From Fischerella sp. PCC 9431 (GTDB lineage: Bacteria > Cyanobacteriota > Cyanobacteriia > Cyanobacteriales > Nostocaceae): DNA of 64,000 nucleotides. Shown here in pieces: positions 45,435-54,935 of this stretch. Position 1 is the first letter of the stretch, and each line of letters begins with the position of its first letter. Below the pieces are notes generated by a model. It was not told where the DNA came from, searched no databases, and saw only the letters and a program-made list of their open reading frames with translations. Both the position numbers and the translations under genes were made by a program. Location of the stretch: NCBI RefSeq assembly GCF_000447295.1, contig NZ_KE650771.1:5539559-5603558 (forward strand), written 5' to 3'.

Positions 45435-46469
45435 GTGATTAACCAAGTCAATACGAAAGAATTTCAGCCAAAACCGCTAGGACTATACTTGGTTGAAGCT
45501 GGACTGATTACCCCAACTGAGTTAGAAATAGCACTGAAAGAGCAGAAGGTGAGAGGAAAGCAGTTAGGGGAAATCCTGGTGACGCTTGGTTTTATCAAGC
45601 GACAAACAATAGAGTATTTTATAGAAAAAGTTGTTTTGCCAGAGCAGCAACAATTCAATAAAGCATCGGCTAACACAGATAAAAGCAAGAGTAACCTCCT
45701 GGCCGTAGTTGAGCAAGCATATCCTACACAAGCTAAAAAACCTCATCAATTGGATGTCTATCTTTCTGCTAAAAGAGTCGTTAAATTTCTCCTTGGAATA
45801 GTATTTTGTCTCACCCTCGCTAGTTTGTTTGTGAATTTAACTCAAGAATATTTACCGGATTACCCTTCAAGGGAACTATTCAAAGATTTATTCGATCTTG
45901 ACCAAGAGACAAATATTCCTTCACTATACTCAGCAGCGTCTCTATTATTTTGTTCTATTTTGCTTGCAAGCATTAGTAAAGCTAAAAAATTAGCTGGAAA
46001 GAACAATTACCGATCATGGGCAGGATTATCAATAGTCTTTGTTTATTTGTCCCTTGATGAATTCATCAGCATTCATGAAAAACTAATTTTACCGTTACGA
46101 AATGCATATCATACACGAGGCTTGTTTTATTACCCTTGGGTGATTGCAGGTGGCATATTTGTACTTATATTTTTACTGCTCTTTGGGCGATTTATCATTA
46201 CTCTTCCTAAAAAGACACGACGCTTATTTTTGATTGCTGGGACAATCTACGTAGCAGGTGCGATTGGTACTGAAATGGTGGGTGGATACTATGCAGATTA
46301 TTACACTACCGAAAACATGATTTATGTCTTGATCACAACTTTAGAAGAAGTGTTAGAAATGGTTGGTGTTATTGTCTTTATCTATGCGCTGCTATCATAT
46401 ATTGCTTCTTATATGAATGGTGTAGATGTAGGATTACATATTATAGATAGTAAGAAACAACGCATTTAA
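45435..46469 (+). CDS. MshEN (T2SSE N-terminal) domain fused to a multi-span membrane domain
   Basis: A 344-residue protein starting at GTG 45435 with AAGGAG upstream. Residues 10-70 (PLGLYLVEAGLITPTELEIAL, GKQLGEILVTLGFI) are the MshEN-type domain usually found at the N-terminus of type II secretion/pilus ATPases, where it binds c-di-GMP. There is no ATPase. From about residue 115 there are six hydrophobic spans with conserved-looking acidic/His residues (VYLSLDEFISIHEKL, AGAIGTEMVGGYYADYY, TTLEEVLEMVG). A membrane protein gated by a nucleotide second messenger is one reading; no function is established. Confidence 0.7.
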   Translation: MINQVNTKEFQPKPLGLYLVEAGLITPTELEIALKEQKVRGKQLGEILVTLGFIKRQTIEYFIEKVVLPEQQQFNKASANTDKSKSNLLAVVEQAYPTQAKKPHQLDVYLSAKRVVKFLLGIVFCLTLASLFVNLTQEYLPDYPSRELFKDLFDLDQETNIPSLYSAASLLFCSILLASISKAKKLAGKNNYRSWAGLSIVFVYLSLDEFISIHEKLILPLRNAYHTRGLFYYPWVIAGGIFVLIFLLLFGRFIITLPKKTRRLFLIAGTIYVAGAIGTEMVGGYYADYYTTENMIYVLITTLEEVLEMVGVIVFIYALLSYIASYMNGVDVGLHIIDSKKQRI

Positions 46470-46560
46470 ATGAAAACATCAGGTAAGAGCAAATATTCCT
46501 TCAGAAACTTCTGGAGGAAATTGTGATTATTTGTATTCATTTTTAATAAAGATATTTAAG

Positions 46561-46612
46561 TTCGTAGTGAGGACTTTAGTCCTCAAAATAAGGGCTAAAG
46601 CCCTTACTACAA
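46561..46612. repeat. Dispersed inverted repeat (GTAGTGAGGACTTTAGTCC type)
   Basis: The arms GTAGTGAGGACTTTAGTCCTC and GGGCTAAAGCCCTTACTAC pair over most of their length. Second copy of the family at 13534-13589. It lies between the MshEN gene and dhaK. Confidence 0.85.
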
Positions 46613-46732
46613 GCAAAAAAATTTATTTTTTGTGACACTTGCGTAAGTCCTGAAAGATTTGATTTTATTCAGTAAGATATTTAAACTCTTAGAATAAAGA
46701 AATTTGGCTCATAAATTCTCCGTCAGCAAAAT

Positions 46733-47806
46733 ATGAAAAAACTTATCAATAATCCTCCTGATTTTGTGCGCGAAAGTTTAGAAGGGATGGCGATCGCTCA
46801 CCCAGATTTAATTAAAGTCAATTTCGATCCTGATTTTGTCTACCGAACTGATGCACCAATCAAAGGTAAAGTAGCAATTATATCTGGGGGTGGTAGCGGA
46901 CACGAACCAATGCACGCTGGTTTTGTGGGGATGGGAATGCTAGATGCTGCTTGTCCTGGGGAAGTTTTTACTTCGCCGACTCCTGATCAAATGCTCGCAG
47001 CAGCAAAAGCTGTAGATAGTGAAGCGGGAATTTTATACATCGTGAAGAACTACTCTGGCGATGTAATGAATTTTGAAATGGCGACAGAGTTAGCTCGAAG
47101 TGAAGGTATCCAAGTACTAAATATTTTGATCGATGATGATGTTGCAGTTAAAGATAGTCTTTATACTCAGGGACGACGGGGTGTCGGAACTACAGTCCTA
47201 GCAGAAAAAATCTGTGGTGCAGCAGCCCAAGAGGGATATGATTTGCAACAACTAGCTGCTTTGTGTAGGCGCGTCAATTTACATGGACGGAGTATGGGTA
47301 TGGCCCTGACTTCCTGTACAGTACCAGCCAAAGGTACACCAACGTTTACACTTGGGAACCAAGAAATGGAGATAGGTATCGGGATTCACGGTGAACCCGG
47401 AAGAGAACGTATGAGTGTCAAATCAGCAGATGAAGTTGCTGAGATGTTAGCACTATCAATTATTGAAGATGCATCTTATACTCGGACATTACGAGAATGG
47501 GACGAAAAAACAGGCGAATGGCAAGAAGTGGAACTGGTAAATGCAAATTTTGCCAAAGGCGATCGCTTGTTAGCTTTTGTGAATAGTATGGGTGGTACGC
47601 CGATTTCTGAGTTGTATATTATCTACCGCAAACTCGCAGAAATTTGTCAAAAGCATGGACTGCAAATAGTACGAAACTTGATTGGTGCTTATATTACTTC
47701 CTTAGATATGCAAGGTTGCTCGATTACTCTACTTAAACTAGATGACGAAATGCTTCGTTTATGGGATGCACCTGTAAAAACCCCAAGCTTGCGGTGGGGA
47801 ATTTAA
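46733..47806 (+). CDS. dhaK: Dihydroxyacetone kinase, DhaK subunit
   Basis: A 357-residue substrate-binding subunit. [26 protein letters not shown] is the dihydroxyacetone pocket, and [12 protein letters not shown] carries the His that forms the hemiaminal with the substrate. The length is normal for the stand-alone DhaK of PTS- or ATP-dependent enzymes. The ADP-binding partner DhaL lies 2.2 kb downstream on the same strand, separated by an inverted beta-helix gene. No DhaM is present in the window, so the phosphate donor (PEP or ATP) is open. Confidence 0.95.
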   Translation: MKKLINNPPDFVRESLEGMAIAHPDLIKVNFDPDFVYRTDAPIKGKVAIISGGGSGHEPMHAGFVGMGMLDAACPGEVFTSPTPDQMLAAAKAVDSEAGILYIVKNYSGDVMNFEMATELARSEGIQVLNILIDDDVAVKDSLYTQGRRGVGTTVLAEKICGAAAQEGYDLQQLAALCRRVNLHGRSMGMALTSCTVPAKGTPTFTLGNQEMEIGIGIHGEPGRERMSVKSADEVAEMLALSIIEDASYTRTLREWDEKTGEWQEVELVNANFAKGDRLLAFVNSMGGTPISELYIIYRKLAEICQKHGLQIVRNLIGAYITSLDMQGCSITLLKLDDEMLRLWDAPVKTPSLRWGI

Positions 47807-47919
47807 CTCAGTTAATGTAGTTGCACAAAATTAAATTTGTTGGTGGAGATAGGGAATAGAGAATAGGGAACACAGAAACAATGTGTGTAATGAATTCTGT
47901 TCACTTACTTAACAACTGT

Positions 47920-49905
47920 TTACTCTTGAAAACCTGTATATAACATTAGAACTCTACCATTACCTGTGTATCTGCCAGGAAGTCGATCTTTCATCAGCTT
48001 TCTTGTTTGTCTTCCTCGTGTTTCTTCTACCCATATTTGGTAAGTATCATTATCAAAATACACTTCAGCTACACCAATGAAAGTAGCAGAAGCATTAGTA
48101 ATGCGGAAAATAGGATCTTGGGGCTTTTGTTCACCAGCAGCATAAATTAGTCCACCCAAAAGTTCAGTTAAGCCGCCATTTTTAGTTTCAATTTTTGTCT
48201 TACCTTGCTCTGTTTTTAAACCGAGAATCCACAATTTTGCTCCATTATTAATGATATTAGTCTCGGAATTACCTTCGGGATTAACTTGGCGTGCCCAAAT
48301 GTCTTGAGCAGGATTTAAAAATTTCAGTTTACCCATAACAGCATCATCAATAAATAAATCTCCATTACCGTTACTTTCTAAATCTAGGTGACTAATACTG
48401 CGATAAACAACAGTTCTCTTAGCCACATTCTTCCATCTCAACTTAGAACCAAAATTCACAAAGAAGTTTTCAACAATCAGTATTGGTTTACTACCGTTAT
48501 CTGCTACTATTTCTCCTTTACCATCCAGTCCTCCTCCTGTACTAATAAATCTTTCTACTTTACCGCGTAGTCGCAGAGAACCATCTATTATAAATGTTCC
48601 TTTGCCACCAGGTACTACTACTGTTGTAGCTCCAGAATCAATTGCCTTTTGAAAAGCAGCAGTATCATCTTTATTATCATTGGCAATTGCGCCGAATTTC
48701 TCAACATTCACCCAATTTTTGGGGTCATCCCATTTCAATTTGGGAAACTGTTTAATGGGAAGTTGCAGTGACTTTTGTGGTGAAGGGAATTGTGAAATTA
48801 TGGGGTGGGATGTGTATTCCTTCAAATTTGCATCTTTAACTATATTTTTTCCTTCTCTTGTCTTCTTTAAGAGAACTTCTTTGTATCCAGAAGAGACTAC
48901 ATTTCTAGCATAAAGAAAACCAGCCGAAGAAATTGCTGGGAGTTTATTAGCGCGATCGCGACCAAACAATTTAGCATTTACTAGCGTCAAAGTACTACCA
49001 GGATCGACACCTCCATTCGGGTCAATACCATTAATTATTGCCGATACTGAATTAATGCTATTAAAACCCTCCAAACTCATTGCTTGTCCATTATTAAAAA
49101 TACCTGCAAAATTTTGATCACGGACAGTTATATTCTGCATGGTAATGCCATTCATGCTGTTATCAGTACGCACACCATAATCAAAACCAACAATTTCTAC
49201 ATCTTCAATTAAAAGAGGCCCAATTTCACCATGAGTTAAAGCTAAACCAGTAGTCCCCTTTTTGTCTTCAGAGATAATTTTGACACTTCTGACTGCGCCT
49301 TGGTTATTAGCAACAAAATTCAATCCTTCTGCACCTGGATTATTTTTGCCAATTTTAATAGTCAGATTTCTCACAGAATTACCAAAACGTTGAGCTACTA
49401 AACTTGCTTTAAATTCTTCTGAATCGGGATCTAAATCTGGATTAAATCCTGTGGAAATGACTGGTCGAGGTTTATTGGTCTGTTGAAATAAAGGAGATTT
49501 ATCTTGAAGGCGAATAATTACGCGATCGCGACTTTGTCCTTGTAGCGTAGTATATTTATAATCCGAGCGGTTACGCTCTCCGGCTGGCCAATGTAGACTA
49601 TTAGAAATATCATAAGTACCGTTTGGTAAGTAAATAATTCGTCCTTGAGCGGGAAATTGATTGAGTGCTTTTTGAATAGCTTTTGTGTCATCCTTTCCAT
49701 CATTGGGTATAGCTCCATATTCTGGTGAAGTAACATCTAAGACACCTATATTTTTGGGAAAAACAATATTTTCTGGCACACTTGGGCTAGCTTGCGCGAT
49801 TTGAATCTCAGCATTTTTGGTATAGTCAGCACAAGTAGAAGTGACAACAGCCACAAAAATCAAGCAGGGAATTTGTTTGCAGATAGAGGCTTTAGCAAAA
49901 AACAC
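47920..49905 (-). CDS. Pectate-lyase-like beta-helix protein, exported
   Basis: A 661-residue protein with an N-terminal export signal (hydrophobic residues 13-24, with Cys in TSTCADY suggesting possible lipidation). It contains two Pectate_lyase_3 repeats: about residues 57-330 (SPEYGAIPNDGKDDTKAIQKAL) and 395-640 (VEKFGAIANDNKDDTAAFQKAI), both right-handed parallel beta-helix starts. It probably acts on or binds extracellular polysaccharide; no clear catalytic residues can be assigned. It lies inverted between dhaK and dhaL. Confidence 0.85.
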   Translation of the reverse strand: MFFAKASICKQIPCLIFVAVVTSTCADYTKNAEIQIAQASPSVPENIVFPKNIGVLDVTSPEYGAIPNDGKDDTKAIQKALNQFPAQGRIIYLPNGTYDISNSLHWPAGERNRSDYKYTTLQGQSRDRVIIRLQDKSPLFQQTNKPRPVISTGFNPDLDPDSEEFKASLVAQRFGNSVRNLTIKIGKNNPGAEGLNFVANNQGAVRSVKIISEDKKGTTGLALTHGEIGPLLIEDVEIVGFDYGVRTDNSMNGITMQNITVRDQNFAGIFNNGQAMSLEGFNSINSVSAIINGIDPNGGVDPGSTLTLVNAKLFGRDRANKLPAISSAGFLYARNVVSSGYKEVLLKKTREGKNIVKDANLKEYTSHPIISQFPSPQKSLQLPIKQFPKLKWDDPKNWVNVEKFGAIANDNKDDTAAFQKAIDSGATTVVVPGGKGTFIIDGSLRLRGKVERFISTGGGLDGKGEIVADNGSKPILIVENFFVNFGSKLRWKNVAKRTVVYRSISHLDLESNGNGDLFIDDAVMGKLKFLNPAQDIWARQVNPEGNSETNIINNGAKLWILGLKTEQGKTKIETKNGGLTELLGGLIYAAGEQKPQDPIFRITNASATFIGVAEVYFDNDTYQIWVEETRGRQTRKLMKDRLPGRYTGNGRVLMLYTGFQE

Positions 49906-50013
49906 AAGCTGATGTTCTCTTAGATACTTTACTACTCCCTTTTACATGATGTTAATTGCCGAAACCGTAAAAACTCGGATATTCTTCTATCATATCTGCG
50001 TTCAGCAAGAGGT

Positions 50014-50652
50014 ATGGAAATGGTGACAAAACAGCAGATTTTGCAGTGGTTGCAAAGATTTGCAACTCTAGTCGCAGCAAACAAAGACTACCTAACAGAA
50101 TTAGATGCAGCCATAGGTGATGCTGATCATGGTATCAATATGGAACGTGGGTTCAAAAAGGTAATTACTCAGTTACCAACTGTTGCAGATCAAGACATCG
50201 GTAGTATTTTGAAAACAGTAAGTATGACCCTGATCTCCACAGTTGGTGGTGCAAGCGGCCCGCTTTATGGCACATTATTTTTACGGGCAAGTACGGTAGT
50301 GGCTGGCAAACAAGAACTTAGCGAACAAGATATGCTAGCAATGCTGCAAGCGGGATTAGATGGTGTCATTAGCAGAGGAAAAGCGCAACTCGGCGATAAA
50401 ACAATGATCGATTCCCTTTCGCCAGCTGTAGCAGCTTTTGGAAAAGCTGTGACAGGAGGTGAAGATACATTGTCAGCAATGCAACAAGCTGTAGCAGCAG
50501 CAGAGAAAGGAATGCAAGATACAACACCAATGCAGGCTAAAAAAGGTCGCGCCAGTTATTTGGGAGAACGAAGTATAGGACATCAAGATCCAGGGGCGAC
50601 TTCTGTTTATTTTATGTTGCAGAGTTTGCTAGATATTATCCAGCCAAGTTAA
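50014..50652 (+). CDS. dhaL: Dihydroxyacetone kinase, DhaL subunit
   Basis: A 212-residue nucleotide-binding subunit. AIGDADHGINMERGF provides the Asp residues that bind Mg-ADP, TVGGASGPLYGTLFL the phosphate loop, and LGERSIGHQDPGATS the C-terminal nucleotide contact. Complete. The stop codon is immediately followed by the 42-bp minisatellite, whose first frame is in phase with dhaL. Confidence 0.95.
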   Translation: MEMVTKQQILQWLQRFATLVAANKDYLTELDAAIGDADHGINMERGFKKVITQLPTVADQDIGSILKTVSMTLISTVGGASGPLYGTLFLRASTVVAGKQELSEQDMLAMLQAGLDGVISRGKAQLGDKTMIDSLSPAVAAFGKAVTGGEDTLSAMQQAVAAAEKGMQDTTPMQAKKGRASYLGERSIGHQDPGATSVYFMLQSLLDIIQPS

Positions 50653-51100
50653 TTTAAACCCGAAAATTCTAGTTTCAACCCTGGCGTTTCTCGCTTTAAA
50701 CCCGAAGATTCTAGTTTTAACCCAGAAGTTTCTCACTTTGAACCCGAAGATTCTGGTTTCAACCCTGGCGTTTCTCCTTTTGAACCCGAAGATTCTGGTT
50801 TCAACCGAGAAGTTTCTCACTTTGAACCCGAAGATTCTGGTTTCAACCGAGAAGTTTCTCCTTTTGAACCCGAATATTTTGGTTTCAACCGAGAAGTTTC
50901 TCACTTTGAACTCGAAGATTCTAGTTTCAACCGAGAAGTTTCTCGCTTTGAACTCGAAGATTCTGGTTTCAACCGAGAAGTTTCTCGCTTTGAACCCGAA
51001 TATTTGGGTTTCAACCCTGGCGTTTCTCCTTTTGAATCCGAATATTTGGGTTTCAACCGAGAAGTTTCTCCTTTTGAACTCGAAGATTCTAGTTTCAACC
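50653..51100. repeat. 42-bp tandem minisatellite, about 10-11 copies
   Basis: The unit is GAAGATTCTGGTTTCAACCG followed by AGAAGTTTCTCACTTTGAACCC, repeated head to tail with scattered substitutions and alternate segments (AACCCTGGCGTTTCT; GAATATTTGGG). Because 42 is a multiple of three, several frames on both strands stay open and produce false ORFs of about 200 codons. There are no unique spacers, so it is not a CRISPR array. Confidence 0.96.
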
Positions 51101-51318
51101 CCCGATCCCCAATCCCTGATCCCCAATCCCCGATCCCTAGTCCCCGATCCCCAATCCCTGATCCCCAATCCCCGATCCCTAGTCCCCAGTCCCCAATCCC
51201 TGATCCCCAATCCCCGATCCCCAGTCCCCAGTCCCCAATCCCTGATCCCCAATCCCCGATCCCTAGTCCCCATTACCCCTTATCCCCAGAGGGGGCCCCA
51301 CCTTCCCCAATCCCTAAG
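51101..51318. repeat. CCCCGATCCCCAATCCCTGAT short-repeat block
   Basis: Units of about ten bases (CCCAATCCCTGAT, CCCCAATCCCCGATC, CCCTAGTCCCC) arranged in higher-order copies of about 40 bp. It directly continues the minisatellite and ends about 125 bp before sbpA. Confidence 0.93.
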
Positions 51319-51442
51319 TCTAATAATGCGTACTTAATCTCTTGATTTTTGAGCAGCACGCATGTAATATTACTCACAAATAGACAAATTTACTATAAGC
51401 CGACCGACTAATAGTAGTTTTTATGTAAACGGGGTAAATCGA

Positions 51443-52600
51443 ATGAGTTCGTGGCAGCGTGTTATGACAAAATCAAGACAAACCTTATTAAAAATCATTA
51501 GTGGGGTGAGAGTTAACTCAATTAAAGGTTTTCTATCACTTGCTTTGGTTGGGGTGAGTCTAAGTGTGGCGATCGCATCTTGTTCTGGCGGTAATGGCAA
51601 CAATACTGCTGGTAACTCCACAGCTAGTCCTGTTTCAGCCACCAATAACAAGCAAGATGTTGAAGTAACTCTCGTTTCCTTTGCCGTCACCAAAGCTGCT
51701 CACGATGCCATTATCCCTAAGTTTGTAGAAAAATGGAAGCAAGAGCATAACCAAAACGTTACCTTTAGGCAAAGCTATGGTGGTTCTGGTTCTCAAACTC
51801 GTGCAGTGATTGATGGTTTGGAAGCAGATGTAGTTCACCTAGCACTTGGTTTAGACACTCAAAAAATTGAGAAAGCCGGACTTATTGAACCTGGATGGGA
51901 AAAAGAAGTTCCAAATAATGCGATCGTCTCTAAGACTGTTGCTGCATTGATCACTCGCTCAGGTAATCCCAAGAATATCAAGACTTGGGCAGACTTAGGA
52001 AAAGGTGACATCAAGGTAATTACGGCTGATCCTAAAACATCGGGTATTGCCCGTTGGAATTTTCTTGCACTGTGGAACTCAGCCATTAAAACAGGTGGAG
52101 GAGAAGAAAAAGCCCTCGATTTTGTCACCAAAGTCTACAGTAATGTACCAGTATTAACAAAAGACGCCCGTGAAGCTACTGATGCTTTTGCCAAACAAGG
52201 TCAAGGAGATGCCTTAATCAACTACGAAAACGAAGTTATTTTGGCACAACAAAAGGGTCAAAAAATTGATTACGTGGTTCCAGATGTGAATATCTCCATC
52301 GATAATCCAATTGCAGTAGTAGATAAGAACGTTGATAAGCATGGTACTCGTGAAGTAGCACAAGCATTTGTTGAATACCTCTTCACTCCACAAGCACAAC
52401 AGGAATTTGCAAAAGTCGGATTCCGACCTTTAGACGAAGCAGTAGCCCAAAACAAAGAACTCAAAGCACTTGCTGATAAATATACAAAAGTAAATAATCT
52501 GGGAAATGTTCAAGACTACGGCGGATGGGCTGAAGTGCAAAAGAAATTCTTTGCAGATGGAGCAGTTTTTGACCAAATTCAATCCAGTATCAAACGTTAA
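51443..52600 (+). CDS. sbpA: Sulfate ABC transporter substrate-binding lipoprotein
   Basis: A 385-residue periplasmic sulfate/thiosulfate-binding protein. A long signal ends at AIASC (lipobox Cys near residue 47), followed by a Gly/Asn/Ser linker. The mature domain has VTLVSFAVTKAAHDAIIPKF, FRQSYGGSGSQTRAVIDGLEADVV, TADPKTSGIARWNFLA and ALINYENEVILA, the residues that coordinate the anion. cysT and cysW follow in the same direction after a repeat spacer. Confidence 0.95.
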   Translation: MSSWQRVMTKSRQTLLKIISGVRVNSIKGFLSLALVGVSLSVAIASCSGGNGNNTAGNSTASPVSATNNKQDVEVTLVSFAVTKAAHDAIIPKFVEKWKQEHNQNVTFRQSYGGSGSQTRAVIDGLEADVVHLALGLDTQKIEKAGLIEPGWEKEVPNNAIVSKTVAALITRSGNPKNIKTWADLGKGDIKVITADPKTSGIARWNFLALWNSAIKTGGGEEKALDFVTKVYSNVPVLTKDAREATDAFAKQGQGDALINYENEVILAQQKGQKIDYVVPDVNISIDNPIAVVDKNVDKHGTREVAQAFVEYLFTPQAQQEFAKVGFRPLDEAVAQNKELKALADKYTKVNNLGNVQDYGGWAEVQKKFFADGAVFDQIQSSIKR

Positions 52601-52639
52601 GTTACCAGTTACCAGTTTAATTTGATAACTGATAAGTCC

Positions 52640-52699
52640 TCCTTGTCTCCTTTCCCCTTTCCCCTTTCCCCTTTCCCCGATCCCTGATCTCCAATCCCC
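52640..52699. repeat. TTTCCCC heptamer repeat between sbpA and cysT
   Basis: CTCCTTTCCCCTTTCCCCTT with further TTTCCCC copies, then CGATCCCTGATC units, reaching the cysT start codon. Confidence 0.92.
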
Positions 52700-53581
52700 A
52701 TGACCGTATCCTCCCCTTCATCATCACCTCAGCAAAAAGCTAGAAGCAAAACTCCAGAATGGAAGAAATTTTTGGATCGATTTTTCCATCTTCCTTGGAC
52801 ATGGCGAATTACCTTGGGATATCTAACAGTGATGTTAATTATCCCGATCGCTGCCATGTTTTTGAAAGCGGCGACTAAATCTCCGGCTGAGTTTTGGCAA
52901 ATTGCAACTAGTCCCATTGCCTTATCAGCGTATACCGTCACTTTTTTAACAGCCTTGCTAACAGCTTTGCTCAATGGTGTTTTTGGTACTTTAATTGCTT
53001 GGGTCTTAGTCCGCTATGACTTTCCAGGCAAAAGATTCATTGATGCCACCGTAGATTTACCATTTGCATTGCCAACAGCAGTAGCAGGTTTAACACTAGC
53101 CACAGTCTACAGTGATAATGGCTGGATTGGTTCGCTGTTTGTCCCCTTCGGTATCAAGATTTCTTTTACTAGTTTGGGTGTAGCAGTGGCGATGATTTTT
53201 ATATCGCTGCCTTTTATAGTACGGACAGTGCAACCTGTACTTCAAGAAATGGAGAAAGAAATCGAAGAAGCTGCTTGGTCTTTGGGTGCATCCCAATGGC
53301 AGACCTTCTGGAAAGTGATTTTACCACCCTTATTTCCCACAATTTTGACAGGTGTAGCCTTGGGCTTCTCCCGTGCTGTTGGCGAATACGGCTCGACAGT
53401 GATCATATCTTCCAACACTCCCTTTAAAGATTTGATTGCACCTGTATTGATATTCCAGCGTTTAGAGCAGTATGACTATTCCGGTGCAACGGTAATTGGC
53501 ATGGTACTACTAGTAATTTCCCTGCTGATATTGCTAGCAATTAATTTCTTACAAAGTTGGGCAAGAAGATATGACACATAA
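52700..53581 (+). CDS. cysT: Sulfate ABC transporter permease CysT
   Basis: A 293-residue inner-membrane permease with six spans after a polar N-terminus. The EAA loop contacting the ATPase is [50 protein letters not shown] is typical of CysT/CysU. It overlaps cysW by 11 bp (translational coupling). No cysA ATPase gene follows in the window. Confidence 0.95.
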   Translation: MTVSSPSSSPQQKARSKTPEWKKFLDRFFHLPWTWRITLGYLTVMLIIPIAAMFLKAATKSPAEFWQIATSPIALSAYTVTFLTALLTALLNGVFGTLIAWVLVRYDFPGKRFIDATVDLPFALPTAVAGLTLATVYSDNGWIGSLFVPFGIKISFTSLGVAVAMIFISLPFIVRTVQPVLQEMEKEIEEAAWSLGASQWQTFWKVILPPLFPTILTGVALGFSRAVGEYGSTVIISSNTPFKDLIAPVLIFQRLEQYDYSGATVIGMVLLVISLLILLAINFLQSWARRYDT

Positions 53582-54470
53582 TGAAGAAGCCTCTTTTCCA
53601 CAGCCCCATTTTCATACAACCGAAGCTAACCCTAACAAACAAAAGCCAACCAAAAAAAAGAATTTTGTTCCTGTCATACTAATTGGGGTGGCGCTGGTAT
53701 ATTTAGCGTTGATGTTATATATTCCTGCTGTCAACGTTTTTTACCAAGCATTCAAAAATGGAGCTGGGCCATTTCTGTCTAATTTGACAGAATCAAATTT
53801 TCTGAGTGCAGCCAAATTGACATTATTATTGGCTTTAATCGCTGTACCAGTAAATACGATATTTGGTTTGTGTGCAGCTTGGGCGATCGCTCGTCACAAA
53901 TTTCCTGGTCGCACTTTAATTTTGAGTATCATAGACCTACCCTTTTCAATTTCACCCGTCGTCGCTGGTTTAATGTTTGTCCTACTCTACGGACGAAATG
54001 GGTGGTTTGGGGAGTGGTTGCAAGAACATGGAATCAAAATTATTTTTGCTTTTCCTGGAATGTTACTAGCTACAGCTTTTGTCAGTATGCCTTTTGTGGC
54101 GCGTGAAGTCATTCCAGTATTAGAAGAGTTAGGTAGCGACCAAGAAGAAGCAGCACAAACTCTCGGTGCAAATAGTTGGCAAACATTCTGGCGTGTGACA
54201 CTACCAAATATCCGTTGGGGTTTGCTTTACGGCTTAATTTTAACCAACGCCAGAGCAATGGGTGAATTCGGCGCAGTTTCTGTAGTCTCTGGAAACATCG
54301 CTGGAAAAACCCAGAGTTTACCTTTATTTGTAGAGGATGCTTACAAACAGTATGAAACAGAAGCAGCCTATTCAGCTGCTGTAATCTTAGCGCTGCTTGC
54401 AGTTGTAACTTTGGTGTTGAAGGGAATTTTAGAAAGAAAAACAGGAATCAAATCAACGAAGGGTCATTAG
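53571..54470 (+). CDS. cysW: Sulfate ABC transporter permease CysW
   Basis: A 299-residue second permease. Polar N-terminal 35 residues, six spans, EAA loop [24 protein letters not shown], and [31 protein letters not shown], characteristic of CysW. It pairs with CysT to form the channel; the ATPase must be encoded elsewhere. Short TCATTTGTTATTTG repeats follow the stop. Confidence 0.95.
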   Translation: MTHNEEASFPQPHFHTTEANPNKQKPTKKKNFVPVILIGVALVYLALMLYIPAVNVFYQAFKNGAGPFLSNLTESNFLSAAKLTLLLALIAVPVNTIFGLCAAWAIARHKFPGRTLILSIIDLPFSISPVVAGLMFVLLYGRNGWFGEWLQEHGIKIIFAFPGMLLATAFVSMPFVAREVIPVLEELGSDQEEAAQTLGANSWQTFWRVTLPNIRWGLLYGLILTNARAMGEFGAVSVVSGNIAGKTQSLPLFVEDAYKQYETEAAYSAAVILALLAVVTLVLKGILERKTGIKSTKGH

Positions 54471-54567
54471 TCATTTGTTATTTGTCATTTGTTATTTATT
54501 AGAAAAAAACACAAATGACCAATGAGCAATAACTAATTAATCAAAATTGGAATAGGAGAATTCAAAT

Positions 54568-54834
54568 ATGGCTTCTCATGATATCCTTACCAACAAACGA
54601 ATTCGTGTCAGAATCCCCAAAGACTATCGTCAGGAACCTGTGATATCTCACTTAGTTTCTGACTATGATCTCACAGTCAATATCTCTGCTGCCATTCTCG
54701 GAGCTAATGCTATTGGTGATGGTTGGTTTGACCTAGAGTTACAAGGAACATCTGAACAAATTGATAATGGACTGAATTATCTCAAACAACTAGAATTGGA
54801 AATTTGGGATGACAGCAATATCGGTTACTGGTAA
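54568..54834 (+). CDS. Stand-alone NIL-domain protein
   Basis: An 88-residue single NIL domain, the ACT-like fold otherwise found at the C-terminus of methionine transporter ATPases (MetN). RVRIPKDYRQEPVISHLVSDYDLTVNI and GDGWFDLELQGTSEQIDNGLNYL show the pattern. GGAG precedes the ATG. Its place directly after sbpA-cysT-cysW suggests a sulfur-related sensing or transport-modulating role. Confidence 0.88.
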   Translation: MASHDILTNKRIRVRIPKDYRQEPVISHLVSDYDLTVNISAAILGANAIGDGWFDLELQGTSEQIDNGLNYLKQLELEIWDDSNIGYW

Positions 54835-54935
54835 ATAGTTATTTGTTGATTCTTGGTTATTAATTATTGATTTTTAGTTATTTAAAAAATCAACAACTAA
54901 TAACCAATTAACATTTATATTTCCCACTATTTTTT

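Noticed and set aside
50653-51100. Regular repeats that could suggest a CRISPR array
   Set aside because: The unit is a continuous head-to-tail minisatellite with no unique spacers, no leader and no cas genes.
50629-51345. Long ORFs on both strands (about 113-214 codons) across the repeat region after dhaL
   Set aside because: They are produced by a 42-bp unit and short C-rich repeats that keep frames open. There is no ribosome site, no unique sequence and no domain.
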